Positions 17,816-26,425 of a stretch of DNA of 64,000 bases are shown here, one piece after another. The notes below the pieces were generated by a model. It did not search any database. It had not been told where the DNA came from and saw only the letters and a program-made list of their open reading frames with translations. Made by a program: the position numbers and the translations under genes. This DNA comes from Gracilimonas sediminicola (GTDB lineage Bacteria; Bacteroidota; Rhodothermia; Balneolales; Balneolaceae): positions 769,309-833,308 of the forward strand of contig NZ_JANDBC010000001.1 in assembly GCF_024320785.1 (NCBI RefSeq), given 5' to 3'. Each line of letters starts with the position of its first letter. The stretch's first letter is position 1.

Positions 17816-18283
17816 TTATTGAGAACTCCGAAAAAGCCTCAGGTTCTTCATGGCTTCGGCCTGAACTTTCTTTTGCAGGAATGGAGACCAGCCCAGAATA
17901 TATCCCGGCACGCCCAATGCCATCGCTGACCATTTCCAGAAATTAAACTCATCGAGGTGGCCTGCAATCAAACCATCCTGAAACTCAAAATGAGCGGTAA
18001 TTTTGTTATGCACTTTTCTACCGGTTTTAGAGAATAAATACGCAGCCTCTATCTGAGCTGAACCTGATGAGTGATCTGCCTGAACGGAATCAAAAGACAG
18101 TTTGAATTCTTTAGCACGGCTGCAAAGCATCGTCCACATTCCGTCAATTTCTTTTTTGGAATGAAGTTCAAAAACAGGATCTCTGAAAGTGGCCTCCTCA
18201 TGATAGCAGCTTAGCATCATGTCTGCATCCAGATTTTTGAGGCCTGTATATAGGCGGGTGATTAGTTTTTCATTCTTATGCAT
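17816..18283 (-). CDS. SnoaL-like/NTF2-fold protein
   Basis: A 155-residue protein with the NTF2-like cone fold: LITRLYTGLKNLDADMML, CYHEEATFRDP and the pattern KVHNKITAHFEFQDGLI followed by HLDEFNFWKW are typical of SnoaL_2 proteins. Members act as isomerases, hydrolases or simple ligand-binding pockets, so function cannot be assigned. Its start overlaps the end of the sodium symporter gene by eight bases, indicating translational coupling. Confidence 0.8.
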   Translation of the reverse strand: MHKNEKLITRLYTGLKNLDADMMLSCYHEEATFRDPVFELHSKKEIDGMWTMLCSRAKEFKLSFDSVQADHSSGSAQIEAAYLFSKTGRKVHNKITAHFEFQDGLIAGHLDEFNFWKWSAMALGVPGYILGWSPFLQKKVQAEAMKNLRLFRSSQ

Positions 18284-19802
18284 GCTTTGATCCTCGTAGT
18301 ATTGCTGAAATTGAACCTGTGATTACAACTATTAAACTACCCACAAGTGTATAAAGTGGCCAGGCGATGGCCAGTCCGTCTCCGGGAAGTAGGTTTTGAA
18401 TCGGCCCCTGAACCATGAAAAGCAATGCGATCAACCCGCAGAAAAAGCCAATTAATGCATCTGTTTTATCCGGCTTGCTGAAAAACATGCCCAGCAGAAA
18501 TGCTCCTAATAATCCGCCATAGGTATAGGATGCTATCCCCAGCCCCAATTCCACAATGGCCGGGCGTTCGCCCCCCTGAAGCTGCAGAATCGCAAAGAAA
18601 ACAGCCGATGCCGTAAGAATTATCCCCCAGCCCATCGTAATTTTACGGGACATGGACAGGTCCTCAGCTTCGGTATTATTCTTTCCAAAGTAGGGTTTAT
18701 ATAAATCGTAGGTGGTTGAGGAAGCCAGTGAGTTCAGAGAGGAGCTCAGGCTGCTCATGGCTGCTGCAAACAGGGCGGCCACAATAAGCCCCGATACCCC
18801 AACCGGTAGCTGCTCTACGATGAATTTAGCAAATACTTCGTCAGTGGTCGCCAATCCTATTTCTGTGGCAGACACTCCCTCATAAAACATGTAAAGCAAC
18901 AACCCAATCCCCATAAAAAGAGCAAACTGAAGCATAGCTACAATTCCACTCCAGATCATCGCTTTTTGGCCGGATTTTAGATTACGAGTAGCCAGCACCC
19001 GCTGCACCAAAAGCTGATCGGTTCCATGAGAAGCCAGCGAGAATACAGCCCCGCCCACAAGTGCTGTGATTAAGGTATATGGTTGGGCGATGAATTCCCT
19101 GAAACTCATATCAAAACCAAGATTGACCAGTTGCAGCTTTTCGGCGGGCAGTTCGAATCCTGCCGGCAAATTCCCCAGTAAAACTCCTACTGCTATTAAT
19201 GCACCACCGATGTACACGATCATCTGCACGAAATCCATCCAAACCACCGCCTTGATGCCCCCAAAGAATGTATAAACCAACGTTATGGCCGTAATCACGC
19301 AAATGGACAGAATGTAGAGTTCAAGATCTCCCCAACCGGAAAAAGCACCACCTAACCGCAGAATAATGGCAAGCGGGATCGCTGTGGCAAATAGTCGGAC
19401 TCCATCGGCCAGCAGACGGGTAATCATAAAAGTGGAACTTGCCGCATTGCGCATGCCGGCACCGAATCGCTTTTCAAGAAAAGTATAAGCCGTGAACAAT
19501 TCACCTTCATAGTATTTGGGGAGAAAGAACAACGCGACGCCGATCCTGCCAATTACATATCCCACCGTTATTTGCAAAAAGGTCAGGTTCCCTCCATAGG
19601 CCACCGCCGGAATACTGATAAAGGTAAGGGTGCTTGTTTCGGTGGCTACAATGGAGAATAATACCGCCCACCATGGAATCCCTTCACCCCCTAAAAAGTA
19701 ATCTTTATTGGAAGTTTGCTTTCCGGATGACTTCAATCCCAAAAAAGCTACACCGACCAGGTAAACAACTATAACTATGTAATCGATAACAGAAAATTGC
19801 AT
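18276..19802 (-). CDS. sodium:solute symporter (SSS family)
   Basis: A 508-residue inner-membrane transporter that couples Na+ entry to solute uptake. The first helix starts FSVIDYIVIVVYLVGVAFLG and is followed by the SSS-typical SGKQTSNKDYFLGG loop, then a dozen further hydrophobic segments; GGIKAVVWMDFVQ and AAAMSSLSSSLNSLAS are family signatures (the latter contains the sodium-site serines). I start at ATG 19802, six bases after the preceding asparaginase gene, rather than 18 codons upstream inside that gene. The solute may be a product of that hydrolase, such as an amino acid or amino sugar; this is inference. Confidence 0.9.
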   Translation of the reverse strand: MQFSVIDYIVIVVYLVGVAFLGLKSSGKQTSNKDYFLGGEGIPWWAVLFSIVATETSTLTFISIPAVAYGGNLTFLQITVGYVIGRIGVALFFLPKYYEGELFTAYTFLEKRFGAGMRNAASSTFMITRLLADGVRLFATAIPLAIILRLGGAFSGWGDLELYILSICVITAITLVYTFFGGIKAVVWMDFVQMIVYIGGALIAVGVLLGNLPAGFELPAEKLQLVNLGFDMSFREFIAQPYTLITALVGGAVFSLASHGTDQLLVQRVLATRNLKSGQKAMIWSGIVAMLQFALFMGIGLLLYMFYEGVSATEIGLATTDEVFAKFIVEQLPVGVSGLIVAALFAAAMSSLSSSLNSLASSTTYDLYKPYFGKNNTEAEDLSMSRKITMGWGIILTASAVFFAILQLQGGERPAIVELGLGIASYTYGGLLGAFLLGMFFSKPDKTDALIGFFCGLIALLFMVQGPIQNLLPGDGLAIAWPLYTLVGSLIVVITGSISAILRGSKHA

Positions 19803-19807
19803 ACAGC

Positions 19808-20770
19808 TCAGATTTGATGAGAAGTCGGTTCTGCCCGGTTTCCATCTGCATTGCAAACTGAAACATCAAAGCCCTTAACAATGCTGTACCCGCCGTAAAC
19901 GCCATCTTTATTCAGAGCTATATATCCAACCTGTATATCTTTCTTGTTCGAGGAATCTCTTTCAATAATTCGCTGAATGGCAATTTTGCATGCTTCTTCC
20001 GGGGAATGACCGGCACGCATCATTTCCACAACCAAATGGCACCCCGCCGTTTTAATAACCTCTTCTCCGGCGCCGGTTGCAACAGCCCCTCCAAATTTGG
20101 GATCGATAAAAAGACCGGCTCCGATTATGGGAGAATCGCCTACACGTCCGTGCATCTTATAAGCAGCGCCACTGGTGGTACAGGCCCCACAAAGCCTGCC
20201 GTTTTTGTCCAGAGCCAGCATCCCTATGGTATCGTGGTTCTCTATATTCACTTCAAGCTTATACTCTGAAGTCTCGAGCCATTTCTTCCATTCTTTTTCC
20301 GCTGCCGGTGTAAGCAGGTTTTCCTTTTCAAATCCCTGAGAAAGAGCAAATTGCCGGGCCCCTTCCCCCACCAGCATAGCATGAGGAGTGTCCGTCATTA
20401 CTTTGCGCGCCACCGATACCGGGTGTTTGATATCCTGCAGAAAAGCTACCGATCCACATTCTCCGTTTTCATCCATCACGCAGGCATCCAGAGTTACATT
20501 TCCGTCTCGGTCGGGCCGGCCTCCATAGCCAACCGTATTATTTTTTGGGTTTGCCTCTTCCACCTTCACCCCGGCTTCCACGGCATCAAGGGCGTAGCCA
20601 CCTTTGTCTAAAATCTGCCAGGCCGCCTCATTTGCCCTTACTCCCGTTTTCCAGGTTGAAACGACCACCGGTTTCTTACCGGTTTGAACCGGTCCCGATT
20701 TTGCTTTTAAAACATTTAGTGGAAGCAACCCCAGTGCTGTGGCCTTTATAAACTCTTTTCTATTGAACAT
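19808..20770 (-). CDS. N-terminal-nucleophile glycosylasparaginase/isoaspartyl peptidase
   Basis: A 320-residue exported Ntn hydrolase that should cleave N4-(GlcNAc)-asparagine or beta-aspartyl bonds. The N-terminus RKEFIKATALGLLPLNVLKA looks like a signal sequence. The alpha chain carries STWKTGVRANEAAW and GYGGRPDRDGNVTLDA; the autocatalytic cleavage site is D180/T181 in NHDTIGMLALD, with T181 as nucleophile. GRVGDSPIIGAG and ATGAGEE complete the substrate pocket. The pattern fits glycosylasparaginases (AspGA type). Six bases separate it from the symporter gene, suggesting uptake of a product. Confidence 0.9.
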   Translation of the reverse strand: MFNRKEFIKATALGLLPLNVLKAKSGPVQTGKKPVVVSTWKTGVRANEAAWQILDKGGYALDAVEAGVKVEEANPKNNTVGYGGRPDRDGNVTLDACVMDENGECGSVAFLQDIKHPVSVARKVMTDTPHAMLVGEGARQFALSQGFEKENLLTPAAEKEWKKWLETSEYKLEVNIENHDTIGMLALDKNGRLCGACTTSGAAYKMHGRVGDSPIIGAGLFIDPKFGGAVATGAGEEVIKTAGCHLVVEMMRAGHSPEEACKIAIQRIIERDSSNKKDIQVGYIALNKDGVYGGYSIVKGFDVSVCNADGNRAEPTSHQI

Positions 20771-20827
20771 GCTATCTCCGTTAAGGTGTGCAACCTGCCC
20801 TTATTTACCCCATATTCGTCAATTCTT

Positions 20828-21412
20828 TTATCTCTTCAAAAAAGAGACAAAATTCTGAACGGCTTTCCCGCGGTGTGAAATATCATTTTTAATAGCTGAA
20901 TCCAGTTCGGCAAAAGTTTTATCGAAGCCTTCCGGCTTAAAAACGGGATCGTACCCAAATCCTTTATCACCTTTTTCTTCGGTAAGTATTTCTCCTTTAC
21001 AAATCCCTTCAAAAACATGTTCCTGATCAGGATACACGAGTGCAACCACGGTTCTGAATTGTGCTTTCCGGTCGGCTATCCCGTCTAATTCGGTCAGCAA
21101 TTTGTTCACGTTATCCTGATAGCTTGCACGCTTTCCGGCATAACGGGCGGAATACACTCCGGGTTCTCCATTCAAGGCATCCACTTCCAGGCCGGTATCA
21201 TCCGACAGAGCAGGAAGCCCGGTTTCTTTGGCCACGTATCGAGCCTTTTTGAGCGCATTCCCCTGCAGGGTAGGCTGATCTTCCACGACCTCTTCCAGCT
21301 CCGGATAGTCTTTTGTGGAAAGAACCTCAATCCCGAGAGGCCTCAGAATTTGTTCGAGTTCCTCAATCTTATGAGGGTTCTGAGATGCTATTACAAGTTT
21401 GGTCAGCTTCAC
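20828..21412 (-). CDS. rdgB: XTP/dITP diphosphatase (RdgB/HAM1)
   Basis: A 194-residue house-cleaning pyrophosphatase removing deaminated purine nucleotides. SQNPHKIEEL near the N-terminus, SDDTGLEVDALNGEPGVYSARYAG, GFGYDPVFKPEGFDKTFAEL and ISHRGKA are the canonical HAM1 blocks in order. Length is typical. Its start codon overlaps the stop of the SemiSWEET gene by four bases (ATGA-type), and the PfkB kinase gene lies just upstream, making a three-gene operon. Confidence 0.95.
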   Translation of the reverse strand: MKLTKLVIASQNPHKIEELEQILRPLGIEVLSTKDYPELEEVVEDQPTLQGNALKKARYVAKETGLPALSDDTGLEVDALNGEPGVYSARYAGKRASYQDNVNKLLTELDGIADRKAQFRTVVALVYPDQEHVFEGICKGEILTEEKGDKGFGYDPVFKPEGFDKTFAELDSAIKNDISHRGKAVQNFVSFLKR

Positions 21413-21669
21413 CCTTTCTTCCTCGGAAAAAGTTTAAAGTACAAGTTAATTCCACTCCCGATGGTAAGCAACGCGTTCAGAGCCGTAAAAACCGTATCGT
21501 CAATTAGCACGGAGTAAACGGTAAGCATCAGGCTTGATGAAAAATACATAATGATGAAGGCGATGTTCATGGAGGTACTGCCCTCTTTAATTGTTTCCCA
21601 GGTTTGAGGTATCCATGCGGCTACTAAAATGCCGAACCCGGCCCATCCTAATAATTCTATTCCTATCAT
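21409..21669 (-). CDS. SemiSWEET-type PQ-loop transporter
   Basis: An 86-residue protein with three hydrophobic helices (about 5-20, 34-54, 58-78), the exact size of bacterial SemiSWEETs that dimerise to carry sugars across the inner membrane. The PQ motif is present as WIPQTWET, and the conserved Asn of the pocket is probably in MNIAFII or ALNALL. It starts eight bases after the PfkB kinase gene, so sugar or nucleoside entry coupled to phosphorylation is plausible but not proved. Confidence 0.8.
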   Translation of the reverse strand: MIGIELLGWAGFGILVAAWIPQTWETIKEGSTSMNIAFIIMYFSSSLMLTVYSVLIDDTVFTALNALLTIGSGINLYFKLFPRKKG

Positions 21670-21677
21670 TTTCTGCC

Positions 21678-22673
21678 TTATTTTAGCTGATGTAAAATTT
21701 CCTGTGCTTCATGCCACTTCAATCGTGGCCCGTATTGTGATACAATCTTAGAGCCTGCTAAACTTGCCAGCTTCCCGGAATTTGCGAACCCAAGGTTGTT
21801 GGTGATCCCATATAGAAAAGCGCCGGCAAACATGTCTCCTGCCCCGTTGCTATCCACGGCTTTTACTTCATATGGCTCGATATCGATAAAAGTATCACCA
21901 TCAAAAATCATGGCTCCATTTCGGCCCTGGGTGATCACAAAGCGTTTGGCTTCCTGCTTCAGGTCTTCACGTGCTTGCAAGAGGTCATCCTTTCCTGTAA
22001 AGGCTTTGGCTTCTTCTTCATTACAGAACATGAGATCTACAGAAGCCCCGATTACATCTTTAAAGTTTTCTTTAAAGGCCTGAACGATAGAGGGATCAGA
22101 AAGGGTGATGGCTGTCTTCACATTATTGTTTTCCGCGATTTTCTTTGCGCGCTTCATCGCTGCCAGCCCTTCTTCTGCTGCAACCAGGTATCCTTCCAGG
22201 TACACGTACTCTGAATCTTTGATTGCCCGCTCGTCTACTTCATTCGTTGATAGTCCGGATGAAATTCCCAGATAGGTATTCATTGTTCGGTCGGCGTCTT
22301 CGGTGATCATCACCAGGCATTTCCCTGTGACTCCCTCTTCCCGCTGCTGCCGATCAAAGTTAGTGGGGATGCCGGCGTCTTCCATGTCTTTAAGGTAGAA
22401 ATCTCCGAATTCATCGGCTGCTACTTTACAGGAATAGAAGGCATTTCCACCAAACTGACTTACCGCAATAACCGTATTCGCCGCCGAACCGCCTGATTTC
22501 TTCTCCGTTTTTTGATGATCAATAGCTCCTATCAGGCGACGCTGGGTTTCTTCATCCACCAGGGTCATCAACCCTTTCTGGACATCGTGTTCCTGAAGAA
22601 AATCGGGTCTTACTTTAAACTCTAAATCTACCAGGGCATTACCAATGCCGTACACATTATACTTTTTACTCAT
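21678..22673 (-). CDS. PfkB-family kinase, adenosine-kinase-like
   Basis: A 331-residue ribokinase-fold kinase. GNALVDLEFKV near the N-terminus, GGSAANTVIAVSQFGG (PfkB signature 1 region) and AVDSNGAGDMFAGAFLYGI (signature 2 with the catalytic Asp of GAGD) are clear. The overall pattern is nearest to adenosine/sugar kinases annotated in Bacteroidota and proteobacteria. It heads the operon pfkB-SemiSWEET-rdgB; substrate adenosine or a sugar cannot be told apart from sequence alone. Confidence 0.88.
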   Translation of the reverse strand: MSKKYNVYGIGNALVDLEFKVRPDFLQEHDVQKGLMTLVDEETQRRLIGAIDHQKTEKKSGGSAANTVIAVSQFGGNAFYSCKVAADEFGDFYLKDMEDAGIPTNFDRQQREEGVTGKCLVMITEDADRTMNTYLGISSGLSTNEVDERAIKDSEYVYLEGYLVAAEEGLAAMKRAKKIAENNNVKTAITLSDPSIVQAFKENFKDVIGASVDLMFCNEEEAKAFTGKDDLLQAREDLKQEAKRFVITQGRNGAMIFDGDTFIDIEPYEVKAVDSNGAGDMFAGAFLYGITNNLGFANSGKLASLAGSKIVSQYGPRLKWHEAQEILHQLK

Positions 22674-22760
22674 GGATAATTTTGTGACTCAATATCAATT
22701 TTTTCAGAGCCCTAAAAGTACGGACATGAGCTAAGCTTTAAAAACCAATTAAGGTCTTGG

Positions 22761-23261
22761 CTACTTGAAACTCTTGCCAAAAGAAATGCCAGCCCAGACC
22801 GGGGCCATCTCAACTTCTTTTCCAATCAGTAGAACCGGGGTAAATGAAATTCGCGCATACGCTCCTCCATTAAATAAATCCTGTTCCCTGACTCCAAAAA
22901 TGGGCCCTATTGCATTTGAAAATGTACCCTCATTAAGAATAAAGGTATTCCCCACGCCCAATTCTATATGTGAGTCTTTATCGGTTGGGAATAGATAAGA
23001 TGTTGACAAAGGTATCGTAAGCATATGACCAAATATGAAGCCATCACCGTTAACATAACTTATGCCACCTCGAAGTGTCCGGTTCTCCCCAATAACCCTT
23101 TCATAGTTTATGGAATAAAGCCCGCCGCTTCCCAGGATTTCAAAAAAGATGGCATGCTTTGCCTGGGTGTTATTGTAAGATTTCGACGAGTCTGATTCCA
23201 GTTGACCAAATACAATACCATACTGAAAGATCAATAAGGTGGTAAGAGCTATTTTCCTCAT
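22761..23261 (-). CDS. small secreted barrel-like protein
   Basis: A 166-residue protein with a clear signal peptide, MRKIALTTLLIFQYGIVFG, followed by QLES. The mature part alternates polar and hydrophobic residues in strands rich in Gly and aromatics (LYSINYERVIGENRTLRGGISY, SHIELGVGNTF, GGAYARISFTPV) and ends with Phe-Lys, consistent with an eight-stranded outer-membrane beta barrel. An upstream ATG at 23273 would add four residues. I do not recognise a named family. It follows the S8 protease gene but a terminator lies between them. Confidence 0.7.
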   Translation of the reverse strand: MRKIALTTLLIFQYGIVFGQLESDSSKSYNNTQAKHAIFFEILGSGGLYSINYERVIGENRTLRGGISYVNGDGFIFGHMLTIPLSTSYLFPTDKDSHIELGVGNTFILNEGTFSNAIGPIFGVREQDLFNGGAYARISFTPVLLIGKEVEMAPVWAGISFGKSFK

Positions 23262-23295
23262 ATTAATAATCATGTTACTAAAATATCATAATATT

Positions 23296-23329
23296 AATAA
23301 AGCCCTCTCTTCTTTCGAAAAGAGGGCTT
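23296..23329 (-). terminator. intrinsic terminator of the S8 protease gene
   Basis: AAGCCCTCT / AGAGGGCTT stem (23300-23329) with a TTCGAAA-type loop, followed on the minus strand by TTATTAATATT. It lies about 20 bases past the protease stop. Confidence 0.8.
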
Positions 23330-23351
23330 GAAATATGTGACTAAACTCTAC

Positions 23352-24566
23352 TTAGTTCACAATAATAGGGTCTGCATTTCCATCCGGATCTCCATTCACA
23401 TTCCCATCTGTGCTGGCATTTCCAAGAAGCAGGACACCTGCTGCATGTGGAGCTGCCATAGAAGTTCCGTTAATGGTATTATACCCACCATCTTTCCAGG
23501 TAGAAGTTACGTTCACACCGGGTGCAGCATAATCAACCGGAGGGTTTCCGTAGTTCGAGAAAGACGCCCAGTTATCATTGCTGTCCATAGCAGAAATAGT
23601 AACAATGTTACTTCCGTTTACTCTGGCAGGAGATGAATTATTGGCATCAGTGCCTTCGTTACCGGCGGCAAGGGAAAATTTAATTCCATTCTGTGAAGCC
23701 GCAAGCACCGCATCATCAAGAGCTTGTGAAGTTGGTCCGCCTAAACTCATGTTAGCAACATCTCCGTTACTTCCGTTTGCTCCAACGTGGTCAACACCGG
23801 CAATTACACCTGAATAAGAACCACTTCCACGGCTGTCCAGAACTTTAACAGGAATTACAGTTGCTCCTGCTGCCACTCCAATCACACCTTCAGAATTATC
23901 AATAGCTGCAATAGTACCTGCTACGTGTGTTCCATGACCGTTTCTATCATCTAAAGATTTTCCATCCCGGCCTGATGTAAAGGCGTTAAAACCTCTGGAA
24001 GCATCTACATTTAAATCCGGGTGATCTAAGTCAATACCTGAATCAATAACCCACGCAACATTACTGCCTGTATAAGTAGCACCGCCATTAACACGGGTAA
24101 TTCCATACGGAGTTTCCTGTGTGGTACTTCCACCACCATCGTCATCACCACCATCTTTACATCCAGGCCATGGGGAGCATGATCCGGGAGGTGCAAAAGA
24201 AACTACACGGTCTTTTTCGATGTATTTTACACCTTTGTTTGCATTCAGGCGTATGAGTTGCTCATCAGTAAGCTGAGCTGTGAATCCTGCAATTGTATTA
24301 TTGTATTTAACTACAACATCCCTTTCCGGAATTTGCGCATCGCTCATAATTGCATCCCGGGCAACTTCAATTTGCGAGGTGTTTCCAAGCTTGTATCGGG
24401 CGGCTTCAGATGCCTGCATGACCACAATATATTGGCCTTCAATAATCTGATCTCCTCCGGGTAAGTCTGAGTTGTTTGTAACATCCGTTACGTTTTGACA
24501 CCCCACTACCATTAACATAAGTACCAATGCCCCAGTAGTTAGTTTAGATATTATTCTACTATTCAT
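23352..24566 (-). CDS. S8 (subtilisin/proteinase K-like) protease lipoprotein
   Basis: A 404-residue surface or periplasmic protease. Residues 1-23 form a lipoprotein signal with lipobox VVGC (C23). Residues 45-125 are an I9 inhibitor propeptide (GQYIVVMQ, YNNTIAGFTAQL). A linker rich in Gly/Asp with two Cys (130, 136) precedes the catalytic domain: D175 in VIDSGIDLDHPDL, H211 in GHGTHVAG, oxyanion N303 in AAGNEG, S369 in NGTSMAAP. The protein ends shortly after the catalytic domain with an Asp/Asn-rich tail and no sorting domain. Lipid anchoring ahead of a cleavable propeptide means the active domain may be released. Confidence 0.92.
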   Translation of the reverse strand: MNSRIISKLTTGALVLMLMVVGCQNVTDVTNNSDLPGGDQIIEGQYIVVMQASEAARYKLGNTSQIEVARDAIMSDAQIPERDVVVKYNNTIAGFTAQLTDEQLIRLNANKGVKYIEKDRVVSFAPPGSCSPWPGCKDGGDDDGGGSTTQETPYGITRVNGGATYTGSNVAWVIDSGIDLDHPDLNVDASRGFNAFTSGRDGKSLDDRNGHGTHVAGTIAAIDNSEGVIGVAAGATVIPVKVLDSRGSGSYSGVIAGVDHVGANGSNGDVANMSLGGPTSQALDDAVLAASQNGIKFSLAAGNEGTDANNSSPARVNGSNIVTISAMDSNDNWASFSNYGNPPVDYAAPGVNVTSTWKDGGYNTINGTSMAAPHAAGVLLLGNASTDGNVNGDPDGNADPIIVN

Positions 24567-24735
24567 ATTAATTTAGGTTTGATTAGTATTCTATTGATTA
24601 CGAGTAAATGAGAATAATCACGGGCTTACAACACTATATTCACTCATAAGAAGAGCAACAATTATAGAGTGATTATTTAAATAAATGGTATGTTGTTTGT
24701 ACCGCATCGTATACAACAGTAATACACCCCCCTTA

Positions 24736-25377
24736 ATGTTACAAGAAAGTTTTAAAAAGTTTTTACAATCTCGATTAAATGGTTCATTACCAGGTAGAAA
24801 TGCCCAGCGAATAATGGCCCCTCACCCCAAAAACGGGAAACCAAATAAAACGCATTACGAACCTGCACATGATGATTTCAGAAACAGCAGCGTCCTGGTT
24901 CCATTTATAGCTTGGAAGGAAGAGTTGGAAATCCTGCTAACCCTGCGCACTGAGTCTATTAATCATGGCGGACAGCTTAGCTTTCCCGGTGGCGGTAAGG
25001 AAGGTGATGAAAGCATAGAAGAAACCGCTCTGCGGGAGGCACAGGAAGAAATTGGGTTACACACCGGTCAGGTTGAAATTATCGGACAACTAACCCCGCT
25101 GTACGTGGGTCACTCGGATAATATGGTAACTCCGGTTATTGCTTTTTTGAGAGAGGAGCAGTCTTTTACCCCCAACCCTAATGAGGTAGACGAAATCATC
25201 ACGGTTCCGGTCTCCAACTTAATCACAGAACATAACCGTGTGGAAGAAGAATGGGATTTACGAGGCACCCCTTATCGAGTTCCCTTCTGGAATATTCATC
25301 GTGTCCCTTTATGGGGAGCCACCGCCATGATGATGAGCGAACTGGTTGAACTGTATAAGGAATTCGTTAATCGTTAA
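24736..25377 (+). CDS. Nudix hydrolase, CoA pyrophosphatase type
   Basis: A 213-residue Nudix enzyme. The Nudix box runs GGGKEGDESIEETALREAQEEIGL (G-x5-E-x7-REUXEEXGU), and just before it LLTLRTES...GGQLSFPGG matches the extra motif of CoA-diphosphatases (NudL/UPF0035 type), which split CoA or acyl-CoA into 4'-phosphopantetheine and 3',5'-ADP. I start at ATG 24736 because the 17 residues encoded upstream look like leader sequence and the family starts near MLQESFKKFLQ. It is divergent from the S8 protease gene. Confidence 0.9.
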   Translation: MLQESFKKFLQSRLNGSLPGRNAQRIMAPHPKNGKPNKTHYEPAHDDFRNSSVLVPFIAWKEELEILLTLRTESINHGGQLSFPGGGKEGDESIEETALREAQEEIGLHTGQVEIIGQLTPLYVGHSDNMVTPVIAFLREEQSFTPNPNEVDEIITVPVSNLITEHNRVEEEWDLRGTPYRVPFWNIHRVPLWGATAMMMSELVELYKEFVNR

Positions 25378-25440
25378 TTCGTTATTCGTTATTAGTTTTT
25401 GGTCATTGGTCATTGGTCATTGGTAGTCACCCATTCACCT
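25369..25440. repeat. short tandem words after the Nudix gene
   Basis: CGTTAAT/CGTTATT words are followed by three copies of the heptamer GGTCATT (about 25401-25422). It resembles the word-repeat style of the element at 3554-3721 but I see no inverted partner. Low-complexity, possibly slippage-prone. Confidence 0.4.
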
Positions 25441-25495
25441 TACAAAACAATCTCCTAATCCCTATCTTTCCGTTCAATAATCAATAAGCAGATTC

Positions 25496-26425
25496 ATGTC
25501 CCTTTTACTGGTAGCCAAAAACCGAGATTTTACTTCCCTGAAAAAAGCTCTTCTGGAAAAAGATCCTAACGTGGATGTAGAAATCTGGCCGCGTGTAGAA
25601 AATAAGGAGCGGGTTCAATTTGCCGTTTGCTGGAACCACCCAAAGCATGTGCTTGACAGCTACCCAAACCTACGGGCAGTGTCTTCGCTGGGCGCCGGGG
25701 TGAACCATTTGCTAAACGATGAGGATCTCTCTGCGGATGTAAATATTTGTCGTTTGATTACAAGCTCCCTGAAAGACCAAATGGCGGAGTATATTATGAA
25801 CGCCATTACCAATTTCCGATTGCATACAATCACCTATGCCGACCAAAGAAAAATAGCTAAATGGGAGCCTCAGAGCTCTATACCTAAAAAGTATGCCGCT
25901 ATAGGAATTATGGGAATGGGAGAAATGGGTTCAGATGTTGCAACATTATTGTTACAACAAGGATATATCGTGAATAGCTGGTCCCGCTCAAAAAAAGATC
26001 TTCAGGGTTTGCAGTCTTTTGCCGGAAATGAAGAACTCGATGACTTTCTGGGTCAAACGAAAATCCTGGTCAACTTGCTGCCTCTTACTGATGAGACGGA
26101 AGGAATCCTGGATCTTGAAGTGTTCAAAAAGCTTCAGAAACCCGGCTATCTGATTAACGTGGGCAGAGGAAGCCATTTGGTGGAAGAAGATTTGATCTAT
26201 GCTTTGGATACCAATCATCTTGAGGGTGCCTGCCTGGATGTTTTTGAAACAGAGCCGTTGCCGGAGAACCATCCCTTTTGGAACCGGGAAAATATCATGA
26301 TCACCCCTCACATTGCGGCTATAACTCCAGCCAAAGAAGCGGCCGAAGTGATCATTGAGAATTACAAACGCGCTTTATCCGGAATGGATTTGTTGTATGA
26401 AGTGGATCGTGATAAGGGATATTAA
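25496..26425 (+). CDS. D-2-hydroxyacid dehydrogenase (GhrA-like)
   Basis: A 309-residue NAD(P)H-dependent enzyme that most resembles glyoxylate/hydroxypyruvate reductase A. The Rossmann motif GIMGMGEMGSDVA (about 137-149) is followed by SRSKKDL for the cofactor ribose; VGRGSHLVEEDL contains the catalytic Arg, the Glu follows in DVFETEPLPENHPFW and the His in TPHIAAIT. Length matches GhrA (about 312). It converges with crcB and overlaps it by four bases at the stop codons. Confidence 0.88.
   Translation: MSLLLVAKNRDFTSLKKALLEKDPNVDVEIWPRVENKERVQFAVCWNHPKHVLDSYPNLRAVSSLGAGVNHLLNDEDLSADVNICRLITSSLKDQMAEYIMNAITNFRLHTITYADQRKIAKWEPQSSIPKKYAAIGIMGMGEMGSDVATLLLQQGYIVNSWSRSKKDLQGLQSFAGNEELDDFLGQTKILVNLLPLTDETEGILDLEVFKKLQKPGYLINVGRGSHLVEEDLIYALDTNHLEGACLDVFETEPLPENHPFWNRENIMITPHIAAITPAKEAAEVIIENYKRALSGMDLLYEVDRDKGY

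Noticed and set aside
19150-19165. tRNA T-arm-like GTTCGAATCCTGCC
   Set aside because: It is inside the sodium symporter gene with no acceptor stem or anticodon arm nearby.
25401-25422. CRISPR-like short repeats (GGTCATT x3)
   Set aside because: Seven-base direct tandem copies without spacers; simple low-complexity DNA.
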